Source of the DNA: Natrinema zhouii
GTDB taxonomy: Archaea; Halobacteriota; Halobacteria; Halobacteriales; Natrialbaceae
NCBI RefSeq assembly: GCF_013456555.2
Contig: NZ_CP059154.1
Span: 1,178,001 to 1,242,000, forward strand
Reading direction: 5' to 3'
Length of the DNA stretch: 64,000 nucleotides
Of the stretch, positions 16,178-25,544 are shown piece by piece. The position numbers were made by a program, and so were the translations under genes. How positions within the stretch are numbered: position 1 is the stretch's first letter; each line of letters starts with the position of its first letter. The notes under the pieces are model-generated. The model was not told where the DNA came from. It ran no database searches and saw nothing but the letters and a program-made list of their open reading frames with translations.

Positions 16178-17287
16178 CTACAACGGTTCGTCGCCCTCGA
16201 TGATCCGCTTCGCCCGCGCGGCCAGCGCCGGCACGCGGTCTTCCATCTTCGGATACATCGGGTCGTCGCTGTTGCCCTCGAGGTAGCGTCGGAAGAACAT
16301 CTCGCCGAGGGCGGCCAGCTTGTAGACGGCCAGCGTCCGGTAGAACCGTTCGTGCTCGAACTCGTAGCCGGTCTGATCCTCCCAGCGCTCGACCAGTTCG
16401 GGCCGGCTCGAGTAGCCCTCCCGTTCCATGAAGCGGGTCGTGAGTTCGGGGACCGACGGTTCGGGGTCTTTGGCGTCTCGCCAGTAGGAGAGCATCCAGC
16501 CCAGATCCGCCCGCGGGTCGCCCAGCGTGGCCATTTCCCAGTCGAAGACGCCGACGAGTTCCGGCGGGTGCTCGCCGACGGGGTCCGCTCGCTCACTCCG
16601 GGACGCGTCGCGTCCCGAGGCCGGCGCGAACATGACGTTATCGAGCTTGTAATCCCCGTGGACGAGCGTGTGGGGGTGGTCCTCGGGGACGTTGTCCCGG
16701 AGCCAGTCGCCGACGTCGTGGAGGACCGGCACCGCTCGCTCCTCCTCGGTGACCTCGAACGCCCACGCGAGCTGTTTCCCCCAGCGGTCGACCTGTCGCT
16801 GGGTGTACCCCTCCGGACGTCCGAACTCGCCGAGTCCGATCGCCTCGTAGTCGAGGTCGTGGATCGTCGCCAGCGTGTCGACGAGTTCCTCGCCGATCCG
16901 CGCGCGGTGGTCAGGACCGGCGAGCCACTCGGGCTCGCCCTCGCGGAGCACGTCGCCCTCGAGTCGCTCCATCACGTAGAAGTCGCTGCCGATGACGTCG
17001 TGGTCCTCGCAGGCCAGGATCGGCGTCGGAACCGGGACGTCGGTGTCGGCCACCGCGTTCGTCACGCGGTACTCGCGGAGGACGTCGTGAGCCGTGTCGG
17101 CGGTTTCGCCCGGCGGCGGCCGCCGGATGACGAGTTCGCGGTCGCCCCAGGTGACGAACAGGGTCTCGTTCGAGTGGCCCTCCTGATGGCGCTCGATGTC
17201 GTAGTCGTCGGCCTCGCCGATGTGATCCGTCAGGTACGCCGCCAGCGCGTCCTCGTCGACGAGACGCTCGTAGTAGTTCTCGCTCAT
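16178..17287 (-). CDS. APH-like phosphotransferase family protein
   Basis: A 369-residue kinase-fold protein of the aminoglycoside phosphotransferase/ACAD10-type family, often linked to acyl-CoA metabolism. It has GHSNETLFVTW for the nucleotide loop, the Brenner-like catalytic loop LVHGDYKLDN (Asp as base), and the metal-binding VFDWEMATLGDP. Between these lies an unusual polar insertion, ASGRDASRSERADPVGEH, encoded by palindromic DNA (CGGGACGCGTCGCGTCCCG at about 16600-16620). Native substrate unknown; neighbours suggest hydroxyacyl or acyl metabolism. ATG 17287. Confidence 0.85.
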   Translation of the reverse strand: MSENYYERLVDEDALAAYLTDHIGEADDYDIERHQEGHSNETLFVTWGDRELVIRRPPPGETADTAHDVLREYRVTNAVADTDVPVPTPILACEDHDVIGSDFYVMERLEGDVLREGEPEWLAGPDHRARIGEELVDTLATIHDLDYEAIGLGEFGRPEGYTQRQVDRWGKQLAWAFEVTEEERAVPVLHDVGDWLRDNVPEDHPHTLVHGDYKLDNVMFAPASGRDASRSERADPVGEHPPELVGVFDWEMATLGDPRADLGWMLSYWRDAKDPEPSVPELTTRFMEREGYSSRPELVERWEDQTGYEFEHERFYRTLAVYKLAALGEMFFRRYLEGNSDDPMYPKMEDRVPALAARAKRIIEGDEPL

Positions 17288-17482
17288 GGGACTCGATCAG
17301 TTGAACCGCCCGAAGCGACGGTTGATGCGGTCGCTGCCCTTGGATCGCGGTTCGCACTCGACATGATGTACGGTACCATAACCGCACCGCCTAACGAAAA
17401 TAGTTACGCTGTCTTTCTTATCTTACAATGTTCACTACTATTCGGGGTGTAATCGGCCAGTCACGGACGAATTGCTCGTCTG

Positions 17483-18214
17483 TCAGTCCGTCTGCCCCGG
17501 CTTCCCGTCGACGATCTCGAGCACCTCCTCCGGCGTCTCGATCCGATAGGAGACGGCAGGCCCGTTGTCGGCCCCGAAGGCGACGCCGTGCATCCCCGCA
17601 TCGGCGGCCCCCTTCACGTCGTGGTCGTAGCGATCGCCGATCAGCAGAGACCGGTCGGGGTCGACGCCTGCTTTCTCGAGCGCCGTCTCGAACATCGCCG
17701 GATCGGGCTTCGTGCGCCCGACTTCCTCGGAGGTGGTGATCGAATCGAAGTGCTCGCGGACGCCGAAGCGCTCGAGCATCGCTCGCCCCTCCGCGTCGTC
17801 GACGTCGCTGATGACGCCGACGTGGAGGTCCCGCTCGGCGAGGCGTTCGATCGTCTCGACGGCTCCCGGAACCGGCTCGATCGACGATCTGACGATCTCG
17901 TCGAACCGGGGTTCCCACTCCGCTCGCGGAATCTCCTCGCCGACGATGGCCGTGACTCCTCGGTGATAGCCGTCGCGTGCCGATCGAAATTCGGTGCCGT
18001 CTCGCTCGCGGAAGTGGTCCCCGACCGCCGTTCGCCACGTGTTGATGGCTTCCTCGACCGTGGCGTCGATCGCGTGGCGCTCGCACAGGTCCGCGACGAA
18101 CTCGGCGTGAGCGCCCTGAACGGAGTCGAGTTCGAGGATGACGCCGCCGATGTCCCAGAAGACGGCTTCCCACTCGTCGGTTCCGTCGTCGTCGTCGACC
18201 TCGTTCTCGCTCAT
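17483..18214 (-). CDS. HAD-superfamily hydrolase
   Basis: A 243-residue phosphatase-like protein: motif I VFWDIGGVILELD (nucleophile Asp in DIGG), motif II GVISDVDD, Lys in GRTKPDP, and motif IV IGDRYDHDVKGA. In motif I the second Asp of DxD is Gly (DIGGV), as seen in the DIGGV-type HAD group, so a phosphatase with relaxed acid catalysis or a haloacid-type function is possible. The ATG at 18214 overlaps the stop of the upstream hydroxyacid dehydrogenase gene (ATGA), showing translational coupling. Confidence 0.88.
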   Translation of the reverse strand: MSENEVDDDDGTDEWEAVFWDIGGVILELDSVQGAHAEFVADLCERHAIDATVEEAINTWRTAVGDHFRERDGTEFRSARDGYHRGVTAIVGEEIPRAEWEPRFDEIVRSSIEPVPGAVETIERLAERDLHVGVISDVDDAEGRAMLERFGVREHFDSITTSEEVGRTKPDPAMFETALEKAGVDPDRSLLIGDRYDHDVKGAADAGMHGVAFGADNGPAVSYRIETPEEVLEIVDGKPGQTD

Positions 18215-19416
18215 CGCTCGGCCCGCCGGATCGTCGATCGTTCGATTTCGTCGAGGCTCGCACACCCCGATAGCCCGACCGTCAGGTCCAGATCGGCCAG
18301 GAGGTTCTCGAGGACGGCCCGAACGCCGTCTTCGCCGCCAATGCCCAGCCCGAGGGCGTAGGGGCGACCCAGCAGGACTGCGTCGGCACCGAGCGCGACT
18401 GCTCGGACGACGTCGCTCCCGCGCCGAATGCCGCTGTCGAAGAGGACGGGAACGTCGCGGTCGGCGTCGGTCGCGTCTTCGACCGCGTCGACGATATCCG
18501 GCAGCGCGTCCAGCGCCGGAATCGCGCCGTCGACCTGCCGGCCGCCGTGGTTCGAGACGATCATCCCGTCGACGCCGCGCTCGACCGCTTCGCGAGCGTC
18601 GTCGGGGTGGAGCACGCCCTTGATGATGACCGGGAGGTCGGTCTGTGACTCGAGCCATGCGAGGTCGTCCCAGGTCAGCGAGGCGTCGCCGAAACACTCG
18701 TGCCAGGACGCGATCGCGGCCTCCTCATTTCCCCGCGGGTAGTCCCCCTCGAGTCGATCGCGGAAGGCCGGATCCTCGAAGTAGTTCGTCAGACCCTCCC
18801 CCTCAAGGAAGGGCAGGTAGCCGAGTTCGATGTCGCGTTCTCGCCACCCCATCTTCGGGGTATCGAGCGTGACGACGACGGCCTCGTAGCCCGCGTCTTC
18901 GGCGCGCTCGAGGAAGCTGGCCGCCACGTCCCGGTCGGAACTCCAGTAGAGCTGGAACCAGCCCGGACTCTCGCCGAGTTCGTCCGCGACGTCTTCCATC
19001 GAGTACGAGGAGACGGAGCTACAGATCATCGGCACCTCCAGCGCGCTCGCCGCGCGGGCGACGGCCAGTTCGGCCTCGTCGTGGAGGATCGACTGGACGC
19101 CGATCGGTGCGAGCATGACGGGAGACGGGTACTCCCGGCCGAAGAGTTCGACCGACAGATCGCGGTCGGAAACGTCCCGCATGATCCTGGGGACGATCTG
19201 CCACGCGTCGAAGGCACGGTCGTTCGCGGCGACCGTCGACTCCGAGCCCGCACCGCCCGCGACGTAGGCGAACGCCTCCTCGCTGAGGTCCTCGCGGGCG
19301 CGTTCCTCGAGGTCCTCGTAGGAGACGGGAAACTCGGGAGACTCGTCCTCGAGCATCCCGCTGAGATAGACCTCGGCCTGTCGATCCGGTCCGTAGTCGG
19401 GGGTGTCTGGTGTCAT
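18211..19416 (-). CDS. FMN-dependent alpha-hydroxy-acid dehydrogenase/oxidase (LldD-like)
   Basis: A 401-residue TIM-barrel flavoprotein oxidising L-2-hydroxy acids such as lactate. FMN-binding strands are PVMLAPIGVQ and FQLYWSSD. The catalytic motif VSNHGGRQVDG contains the proton-abstracting His and the substrate Arg. Phosphate binding is at VLFDSGIRRGSDVVRAVALGADAVLLGRP. ATG 19416 is preferred. An in-frame start at 19479 would add a His/Arg-rich 21-residue leader, and a GTTAATAAAG box (about 19508-19517) fits either as a leaderless start at 19479 or a ~70-nt leader to 19416. Operon with the HAD gene; divergent from the SDR gene. Confidence 0.88.
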   Translation of the reverse strand: MTPDTPDYGPDRQAEVYLSGMLEDESPEFPVSYEDLEERAREDLSEEAFAYVAGGAGSESTVAANDRAFDAWQIVPRIMRDVSDRDLSVELFGREYPSPVMLAPIGVQSILHDEAELAVARAASALEVPMICSSVSSYSMEDVADELGESPGWFQLYWSSDRDVAASFLERAEDAGYEAVVVTLDTPKMGWRERDIELGYLPFLEGEGLTNYFEDPAFRDRLEGDYPRGNEEAAIASWHECFGDASLTWDDLAWLESQTDLPVIIKGVLHPDDAREAVERGVDGMIVSNHGGRQVDGAIPALDALPDIVDAVEDATDADRDVPVLFDSGIRRGSDVVRAVALGADAVLLGRPYALGLGIGGEDGVRAVLENLLADLDLTVGLSGCASLDEIERSTIRRAER

Positions 19417-19589
19417 AGTGTCTCTGTGACGACGGTTGGTCCGCCGTCGTGTGTACCCGTGCCAGTGCTTGCCATTCACTTAACGGTACGGCATCCACAC
19501 CTACCTTTATTAACGCCTGCTGCAAATCTTTCGTTGTAGCTAACAATGGTAATCTACCAACAGCAGTCTGCAGTCGACGGTGATCGGCC

Positions 19590-20366
19590 ATGAGTACCGA
19601 CCAGTTCAGCGTGGACGGCGACGTCGCGATTATTACGGGGTCCTCGAGCGGGATCGGGAAGTCGATCGCGGAGCGTTTCGCCGACGACGGCGTCGACGTC
19701 GTCGTCTGCTCGCGCGAACAGGGCAACGTCGATCCGGTCGCCGAGACGATCAACGAGAGTGACAGTCCCGGGCGGGCGCTGGCGGTCGAGTGCGACGTCA
19801 CTGACCGCGAGGCGGTCGACGCCCTCGTCGAGGCGACCGTCGAGGAGTTCGGCGGGCTGGACATCTTGGTCAACAACGCCGGCGCGTCCTTTATGGCCCA
19901 GTTCGACGATATCTCGCCGAACGGCTGGAAAACCATCATGGACATCAACGTCAACGGCACCTACCACTGCACGCACGCCGCCGCGGAGCACCTGAAAGAC
20001 GGCGGCGGCTCGGTGATTAACCTCGCGAGCGTCGCCGGACAGCGCGGCTCACCGCTGATGAGCCCCTACGGTGCGGCCAAAGCGGCCGTCATCAATCTGA
20101 CGACGACGCTCGCCTACGAGTGGGCCGACGACGACGTCCGCGTCAACGCGATCGCGCCGGGCTTCGTCGCCACGCCGGGCGTCGAGAGCCAGATGGGCGT
20201 CTCCGCGGACAACATCGACCGCGAGGAGGTCGCGCGACGAATCGGAACCGTCGAGGAGATCGCCGACGTGACGCAGTTCCTCGCCAGCCCCGCCTCGTCG
20301 TACCTGGTCGGCGAGACCATCACCGCGCAGGGCGTCCCGCAGATCGAAGAGGATCTCGACGTCTGA
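19590..20366 (+). CDS. Short-chain dehydrogenase/reductase
   Basis: A 258-residue classical SDR. The NAD(P)-binding TGSSSGIG is at 16-23, NNAG about 90, the catalytic Ser is in NLASVAG and the Tyr/Lys pair in SPYGAAKAAV. It probably oxidises or reduces a hydroxyacyl, sugar or alcohol substrate. Specificity cannot be read from the sequence; the residue after the second strand (VVCSREQ) hints at a small polar pocket suited to NADP, weakly. Divergent from the hydroxyacid dehydrogenase, with a TTATTAAC box shared in the 170-nt gap. Confidence 0.9.
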   Translation: MSTDQFSVDGDVAIITGSSSGIGKSIAERFADDGVDVVVCSREQGNVDPVAETINESDSPGRALAVECDVTDREAVDALVEATVEEFGGLDILVNNAGASFMAQFDDISPNGWKTIMDINVNGTYHCTHAAAEHLKDGGGSVINLASVAGQRGSPLMSPYGAAKAAVINLTTTLAYEWADDDVRVNAIAPGFVATPGVESQMGVSADNIDREEVARRIGTVEEIADVTQFLASPASSYLVGETITAQGVPQIEEDLDV

Positions 20367-20472
20367 GTTCGCGCGTTTCCGTCCGCTCGAGTCGGTCTCC
20401 GAATCGGTAATCCGTTTCAGCGCCCTGATTTCTGCTCCCGTTCGGAGCCACTGCTTGAGGGCGAGCGACGGT

Positions 20473-21630
20473 TCAACTCGGGAGTCGTCCCCGTCGCTCG
20501 AAGAGAACGAGGACGACGATCGAACCGCCGAGGAGGAGGGCGGCACCGCTGAACACCGCGTCGAAGGTATAGCCCCGCTCGAGGAAGAGGCCGACGGCGG
20601 ACGAACCGACCGCCTGTGTTAGCATCCAGACCGAACTGAACACGGCGTAGGCGCTCGCCCGCGTCGAATCCGGCAACGTATCCAGAAGGTACGTGTCCGT
20701 CGCCGGGAACAACGTGTGAATGACGAAGCCGACGACAGCGGTGACCGCGACCAGCGCGAACAGGTTTTCGACCGCCGTCAACACGAGGAGGCTCGCAGCG
20801 AACGTCCCGACGATTCCGAGCAGGTACGGGACCTTCGGGAACCTGTCGGCCAGATCGCCGCCGAAGTAAAACGCGGGGACGCCGGCGGCGAAGATGATCG
20901 TGAGCATCATACCCGCCACTTGATCGGAGAGCCCCTTCGACTGCATGTACAGTTCGTAGAAGTTGAACAGCCCCTGCCAGACGAAGACGGGTGCGCCGAC
21001 GATCGCCAGCGCGGTGACGATGAGCCGCCACTCCGAGAGCGCACCGGCGACGAAGTCCCGATCGGCCCCGCCCGCACTCGGCATTTCGGTGTTCCTCGCA
21101 ACGGCCCACGTGGAGACGGTCACGACTGCTGCACCGACGGCGATCGCCCACAGCGAGAGTCGCCAGTCGACGATGAGTGTGAGCGCAACGAACGGGGCAG
21201 CGATCACCGCAGCGATCTGGCTGGCGGCCCCGTGGATCCCCATGACGCGACCGACGCGCGACGGGAACAGTTCACTCAACAGCGGATTCGCCGAGACGAA
21301 GTAGACCCCGGAGGCGATGCCCATGAGGAACGCTCCACCCATGAGATGTGGGACCGTCGTCGCGGTCGCAGCGAGTGCCGAGGACGCGGCGAGAATCAGT
21401 CCGGACACGACCACGACGCGGTGTCTCGGGACTTTCGTGAGGAGCCAGCCGGTCGGCAGGCGAAGGGACGCGCTCCCGATCCACGCGAGCGTCACGATGA
21501 GTCCGGCGGTCGCCTCGCCGATCGCGAATTCGGTGATAAACACGTCCAGCAGCGGTGCGAAGATGACTCTGGCGAGGTTGAGGAAAAAGACGAGGCCACA
21601 GAGAGAGGCGAAAAGTCGTGTGCGGGTCAC
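20473..21630 (-). CDS. Major facilitator superfamily transporter
   Basis: A 385-residue membrane protein with 12 predicted helices and the loop 2-3 signature GWLLTKVPRHRVVV. The central loop (ARNTEMPSAGGADRDF) separates the two six-helix halves. The second half carries a matching FGGDLADRFPKVPYLLG loop. It is probably a proton- or cation-coupled exporter or importer, substrate unknown. It stands alone between SDR and the F420 oxidoreductase and is divergent from the latter. Confidence 0.9.
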   Translation of the reverse strand: MTRTRLFASLCGLVFFLNLARVIFAPLLDVFITEFAIGEATAGLIVTLAWIGSASLRLPTGWLLTKVPRHRVVVVSGLILAASSALAATATTVPHLMGGAFLMGIASGVYFVSANPLLSELFPSRVGRVMGIHGAASQIAAVIAAPFVALTLIVDWRLSLWAIAVGAAVVTVSTWAVARNTEMPSAGGADRDFVAGALSEWRLIVTALAIVGAPVFVWQGLFNFYELYMQSKGLSDQVAGMMLTIIFAAGVPAFYFGGDLADRFPKVPYLLGIVGTFAASLLVLTAVENLFALVAVTAVVGFVIHTLFPATDTYLLDTLPDSTRASAYAVFSSVWMLTQAVGSSAVGLFLERGYTFDAVFSGAALLLGGSIVVLVLFERRGRLPS

Positions 21631-21807
21631 AGTTCATAGTTCCAACAGCGGGCCTCAAGCGTTCCGAAATCGGGATGTTCCTGACAACCTGGTGGCTACT
21701 CTGGGCCGGACTGACGCGCGTCCAGTACAAGCCTAGACCGTAAACGATACTCCTCGGGCTATCAGTTCCCATACACCCAAAAGGACGTCTGTCGTCTGTG
21801 ATTGACG

Positions 21808-22809
21808 ATGACTGACAGAGATGTCCACCTGCCAGTGGCCGCACAGCCGACGATCGATTCGATCGTCGACTACGCTCAGACCGCCGAAGCGGGCGGGTAC
21901 GACTGCGCGTGGCTTCCCGAGACGTGGGGCCGCGACGGCGTCACCGTCCTGACGGCGATGGCCGAGCGCACCGAGTCGATCGACGTGGGCTCGAGCATTC
22001 TCAACACCTACTCTCGATCGCCGGCCCTGCTGGGACAGACGGCGGCGACGCTGCAGGAACTCTCCGAGGGCCGGTTCCGGCTGGGGCTCGGCCCGAGCGG
22101 CCCCGTCGTGATAGAGAACTGGCACGGCGTCGAGTACGGGAACCCGCTCAGGCGAACCCGCGAGACAGTCGAAATCGTCCGACAGGTGCTCTCGGGGGAA
22201 ACGGTCGACTACGACGGCGACGACTTCGACCTCTCCGGATTCCGACTGCGCTGTGAGCCGCCGGAGACGCCGCCGCCGATCGAGGTCACCGGCATGGGCC
22301 CCAAGGCGGTCGAACTCGCAGGCCGGTTCGCCGACGGCTGGCACGGCATCATGCTCACGCCCGAGGGAACGAGAGACCGGCTCGAGGACATCGAACGCGG
22401 TGCCGAACTCGGCGACCGCGACCCGAGCGACGTGCAGGTCACCGCCGGCGTCACCTGCTGTGCGCTGGACGACCCCGCAGAATCCCGCGCGCTCGCCCGC
22501 CAGCACATCGGTTTCTACGTCGGCGGGATGGGCACGTTCTACCGTGACGCGCTCGAGCGCCAGGACTACGACGAAGCCACCGAAATCCACGACGCGTGGC
22601 AAGCGGGCGACCGCGAGCGCGCGCTCGAGCTGGTCGACGAAGCTATCCTCGACGACCTCTGTGCCGCCGGCGATCCGGAGACGGCCCGCGAGAAACTCGA
22701 GGAGTACGAGGCTGTCGACGGCCTCGACGCGATCGCGGTCAGCTTCCCGCGTGGCGCGAGTGAGGACCAGGTTCGGCAGACGATGGAGGCGGTCGCGCCC
22801 GACAACTGA
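21808..22809 (+). CDS. F420-dependent luciferase-like oxidoreductase
   Basis: A 333-residue bacterial-luciferase-like (LLM) TIM-barrel protein close to the TIGR04024 family of haloarchaeal F420-dependent oxidoreductases (family number from memory). It shows the usual N-terminal PTIDSIVDYAQTAEAGGYDC, GSSILNTYSRSPALLGQTAA, LGLGPSGP and VTGMGPKAVELAGRFADGW blocks for binding F420. Physiological substrate unknown. ATG 21808 follows a weak TTG at 21802; the ATG is preferred. Confidence 0.88.
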   Translation: MTDRDVHLPVAAQPTIDSIVDYAQTAEAGGYDCAWLPETWGRDGVTVLTAMAERTESIDVGSSILNTYSRSPALLGQTAATLQELSEGRFRLGLGPSGPVVIENWHGVEYGNPLRRTRETVEIVRQVLSGETVDYDGDDFDLSGFRLRCEPPETPPPIEVTGMGPKAVELAGRFADGWHGIMLTPEGTRDRLEDIERGAELGDRDPSDVQVTAGVTCCALDDPAESRALARQHIGFYVGGMGTFYRDALERQDYDEATEIHDAWQAGDRERALELVDEAILDDLCAAGDPETAREKLEEYEAVDGLDAIAVSFPRGASEDQVRQTMEAVAPDN

Positions 22810-22890
22810 GCGGTTTTCGAGATCGACGTTGTTTCTCCGCCCCTGTAATCGCTCCTGCGATAGCAGCCCCGCCAAACAACGTACGGGCGG

Positions 22891-22995
22891 GAATGAAAGG
22901 GGCGGCGGCGCTCACGGTGCGAGCCGACGCAAGCACCGCAGGCGAGCGAAGCGAGCCGAGGCGCACAGCGAGGCGTAGCCCGTGAGCGGCGTCGG
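22891..22995. repeat. Intergenic inverted-repeat element
   Basis: GCGCTCACGG (22908-22917) pairs with CCGTGAGCGG (22980-22989), allowing one end mismatch. They enclose a 60-nt core rich in GAGCGAAGCGAGCC. The left flank GGGAATGAAAGGGGC resembles a sequence I have seen beside repeats in other haloarchaea (recollection). It lies between convergent-free gene ends and before the AIR-synthase-like gene. Confidence 0.6.
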
Positions 22996-23090
22996 GGCTT
23001 TCAGGGTGTTGCTGTCCGTCGTGCCACCGTTTTCTGCTGAGAAACGAATTCTTCGACAGCTACAAACGGCGCATCGTCCCAGTTCGTGGT

Positions 23091-24092
23091 ATGCCCGGCA
23101 AGGTGAGCCCGGACGACCTGCTCGCGCACGTCTTCGAGCGGACGGGGGCGGCCGAGACGGACGAGACGATAGTACAGGGTCCCGCGGATGGCGAGGACGC
23201 CGCCGCGATCGACTGGCCCGACGGCGAGGGGACGCTCGTCGTCAGCTCCGATCCGATTTCCCTGGCCGCCGCCGAGGTGGGTACCCTCGGCGTTTACGTC
23301 GCTACCAACGACGTCGCGGTCTCGGGGGCCGACCCGCGCTGGCTGACGGCCGTCGTGTTACTCCCCAATGGGGCCGATGAGCGCGTTCTCGAGGAAATCT
23401 CCCACGATCTGGACGCCGCCGCACGAGAGGTCGGCGCGTCGATCGTCGGCGGCCACTCGGAGTACGTCGACCAGCTCGAGCGGCCGCTGCTCTCCCTGAC
23501 GGCGATGGGAACGACCGAGCGGTTCGTCCCGACCGGTGGCGCGGAGCCCGGCGACGCCGTCGTACTCACCAAAGCGGCGGGGATCGAGGGAACGGCTATC
23601 CTCGCGGCCGACTTCGGCGATGAACTCGGCGTCGGTTCCGAAACCCGCGAGCGCGCCGAGGGGTTCCTCGGAGAGATTAGCGTCGTTCCCGAGGCCCGGA
23701 TCGTCCGCGAGTACGCGACAGCGATGCACGATCCCACCGAGGGCGGGGTCGCGGCCGGCCTGCTCGAGGTGGCCCGCGCCTCGAACGTCCGACTCGAGGT
23801 CAAGCGCGACGCCGTCCCGATCCGCGAGGAGACCGCGGCGCTGTGCGAGGCTGCCGGCGTCGACCCGCTGCGGATCTTCGGCTCCGGCGCGCTGGTCGCG
23901 ACCGTCCCCGCGGACGCACTGGACGACTGTCTCGAGGATCTCGCGGATGCAGGGGTCGAGGCCGCCGAGATCGGGACCGTTCAGGGCCTCGAGGGCGGCG
24001 AACCGGAACTCGTTCTCGACGGCGAGTCGATCACCGAGCCGATCGAGGACGATCTCTATCCGCTGTGGGAGGCCGCCGACGCGGACGACTGA
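23091..24092 (+). CDS. AIR synthase-related protein (HypE/ThiL-like superfamily)
   Basis: A 333-residue protein of the PurM/HypE/ThiL/SelD ATP-binding superfamily. It has a Gly/Asp-rich N-terminus (GPADGEDAAAIDW), YVATNDVAVSGADPRWL for Mg-ATP binding, IVGGHSEY and MHDPTEGGVAAGLLEVA, the latter shared with HypE. No Cys-containing C-terminal HypE tail (PRIC) is present and no hydrogenase genes are nearby, so it is a haloarchaeal relative of unknown substrate. Its last 37 nt overlap the 3' end of the opposite-strand K+ channel gene. Confidence 0.85.
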   Translation: MPGKVSPDDLLAHVFERTGAAETDETIVQGPADGEDAAAIDWPDGEGTLVVSSDPISLAAAEVGTLGVYVATNDVAVSGADPRWLTAVVLLPNGADERVLEEISHDLDAAAREVGASIVGGHSEYVDQLERPLLSLTAMGTTERFVPTGGAEPGDAVVLTKAAGIEGTAILAADFGDELGVGSETRERAEGFLGEISVVPEARIVREYATAMHDPTEGGVAAGLLEVARASNVRLEVKRDAVPIREETAALCEAAGVDPLRIFGSGALVATVPADALDDCLEDLADAGVEAAEIGTVQGLEGGEPELVLDGESITEPIEDDLYPLWEAADADD

Positions 24093-25222
24093 CCCGCGAC
24101 CCCGTCGGTCCCGAGCAGCGCGTCGACGGTCGCCTCGATCAGCACGGTTTCGGGGTCGACCACGACGTCCGCTTCGGTTCGTTCGGTGGACTCGTTTTCC
24201 CCACCACCCGTGAGGGCCACGATTCTGGCGTTCGTACGCGACCGAGCTGAGGCGATCACCGCGTCCGCGTCTCGCAGGGCGCCGGTACCGACGAGTACCG
24301 CATCGCACGTTTCGAGGCCGGCCCGCTCGAGCGTGCCGTCGGCCGTCGGGTCACCGGTGATCACGTCGACGCCGTCCGAACGCCGTGCGCGCTCTTCGCT
24401 CGTCACGACCGCGACCGACGCGCGGGACGCGAGGGCGTCGACGATCGGTGCGGTCGTCTCGTCGTCCCCGAGAATGACGATTTCCGTGCCGGTCTCCGGG
24501 TTGCCTCCGGCCACGGCAGCGTCGGAACCGAGATGCGCTGTTGCCTCGCGATCGGTTCGGGGGAGGTGCGTCTCGAACGCGGGCCCGAACAGGCTGCCGG
24601 CCGTGGCGGCCAGGGTCGCCGGTCCGAGGACGACCAACGAGATAGCGAACAGACGCGCCGCTTCGGTGCTCGCGTGGACGTCGCCGTAGCCGACCGTGCT
24701 CGCGGTCACGGCGGTGAAGTAGACCGCGTCGACGACGGTCGTGACCCCGTCGAACCCGGTTCTGAGCGCGTACGCTCCGGCGGTTCCGTAACAGAGCACG
24801 CCGACGATAGACAGGAGCGCACCGATCTGCGTCGCGTCGGGGGTACTCGAGCGCGTGAACCGCCCGCTCGTGGCGACGAGGACGACGAGTCCGCCGACCG
24901 AGAGGACGACGAGCGGGACGGACACCGCTCGAAACTGGACGATACCGTGTGCACCGGACAGGACGATGAGGAGGACAGCGGTGACGTACGCCAGCCGATA
25001 GCCCCGACGCATTCCCCAGGCGGTGACGAGCAGGGCGAAGCCGACGATGGTCCCGCTGAACTCCGCGACGGCCTGGAGATCGCCGAGCGTGCCGCCGGTC
25101 TCGAGGGCCGGCCGAGTGAGAATCGCGCCGACGCCGGTCGCGATCGACGTGAGCGCGATTGCGGCGACGATCCAGACAGCGACGCGACCGCCGGGTCGAC
25201 GCGAGTGAAACGCCTCGAACAT
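24056..25222 (-). CDS. Potassium channel with TrkA-N (RCK) domain
   Basis: A 388-residue membrane protein. Several hydrophobic helices (about 14-125) are followed by a pore region with the selectivity filter STVGYGD at 175-181 and an inner helix (LFAISLVVLGPATLAATAG). A cytosolic Rossmann RCK domain then begins EIVILGDDETTAPIVDAL. It conducts K+ and is gated by nucleotide or ion binding to the RCK ring, important for a salt-in organism. It overlaps the neighbouring gene tail-to-tail by 37 bp. Confidence 0.92.
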   Translation of the reverse strand: MFEAFHSRRPGGRVAVWIVAAIALTSIATGVGAILTRPALETGGTLGDLQAVAEFSGTIVGFALLVTAWGMRRGYRLAYVTAVLLIVLSGAHGIVQFRAVSVPLVVLSVGGLVVLVATSGRFTRSSTPDATQIGALLSIVGVLCYGTAGAYALRTGFDGVTTVVDAVYFTAVTASTVGYGDVHASTEAARLFAISLVVLGPATLAATAGSLFGPAFETHLPRTDREATAHLGSDAAVAGGNPETGTEIVILGDDETTAPIVDALASRASVAVVTSEERARRSDGVDVITGDPTADGTLERAGLETCDAVLVGTGALRDADAVIASARSRTNARIVALTGGGENESTERTEADVVVDPETVLIEATVDALLGTDGVAGQSSASAASHSG

Positions 25223-25316
25223 AGCGATTCCACACCGACGGCGGCGGTAAACCCCCGGTCGAGTCCGCCGCCTGACGGGACGCGCGAATTTCGGACTGTG
25301 AGGGTTCTTGGCACGG

Positions 25317-25324
25317 ACTTATTG
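25317..25324 (+). promoter_or_regulatory. TATA element of the 65-aa protein gene
   Basis: ACTTATTG lies 23-30 nt upstream of ATG 25347, as expected for a leaderless transcript. Confidence 0.55.
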
Positions 25325-25346
25325 ACGGGGATCTCCTCCTAGAGTC

Positions 25347-25544
25347 ATGGCGAAGATCACATACGAGGGTCCCGACGGAACGGCCTCGGAGGAGGTAGAC
25401 GCCGATCACATCACCGACTCGGGAAAGGTCCAGGGCGTTCGCGTTCGACTCGAGGACGAGAGCTTCATTCACGTGCCCTATACCCGACTGTACTGGATCC
25501 GGATGAGCGAGGACGAGGGGCGAGTGGACTACTCGCCGGCGTAG
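25347..25544 (+). CDS. Small conserved haloarchaeal protein (65 aa)
   Basis: The sequence MAKITYEGPDGTASEEVDAD followed by HITDSGKVQGVRVRLED and FIHVPYTRLYWIRM suggests an all-beta domain of one or two sheets. No cysteine or membrane segment is present. I recall similar short proteins in haloarchaea but no assigned function. Convincing as a gene because of acidic codon usage and a well-placed TATA box. Convergent with the alcohol dehydrogenase. Confidence 0.75.
   Translation: MAKITYEGPDGTASEEVDADHITDSGKVQGVRVRLEDESFIHVPYTRLYWIRMSEDEGRVDYSPA

Noticed and set aside
19417..19479. N-terminal extension of the hydroxyacid dehydrogenase
   Set aside because: The 21 added residues are His/Arg-rich and unlike family members; kept only as an alternative start.
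20716..21639. 307-codon plus-strand frame opposite the MFS gene
   Set aside because: Charged repetitive translation and antisense to a clear 12-helix transporter.
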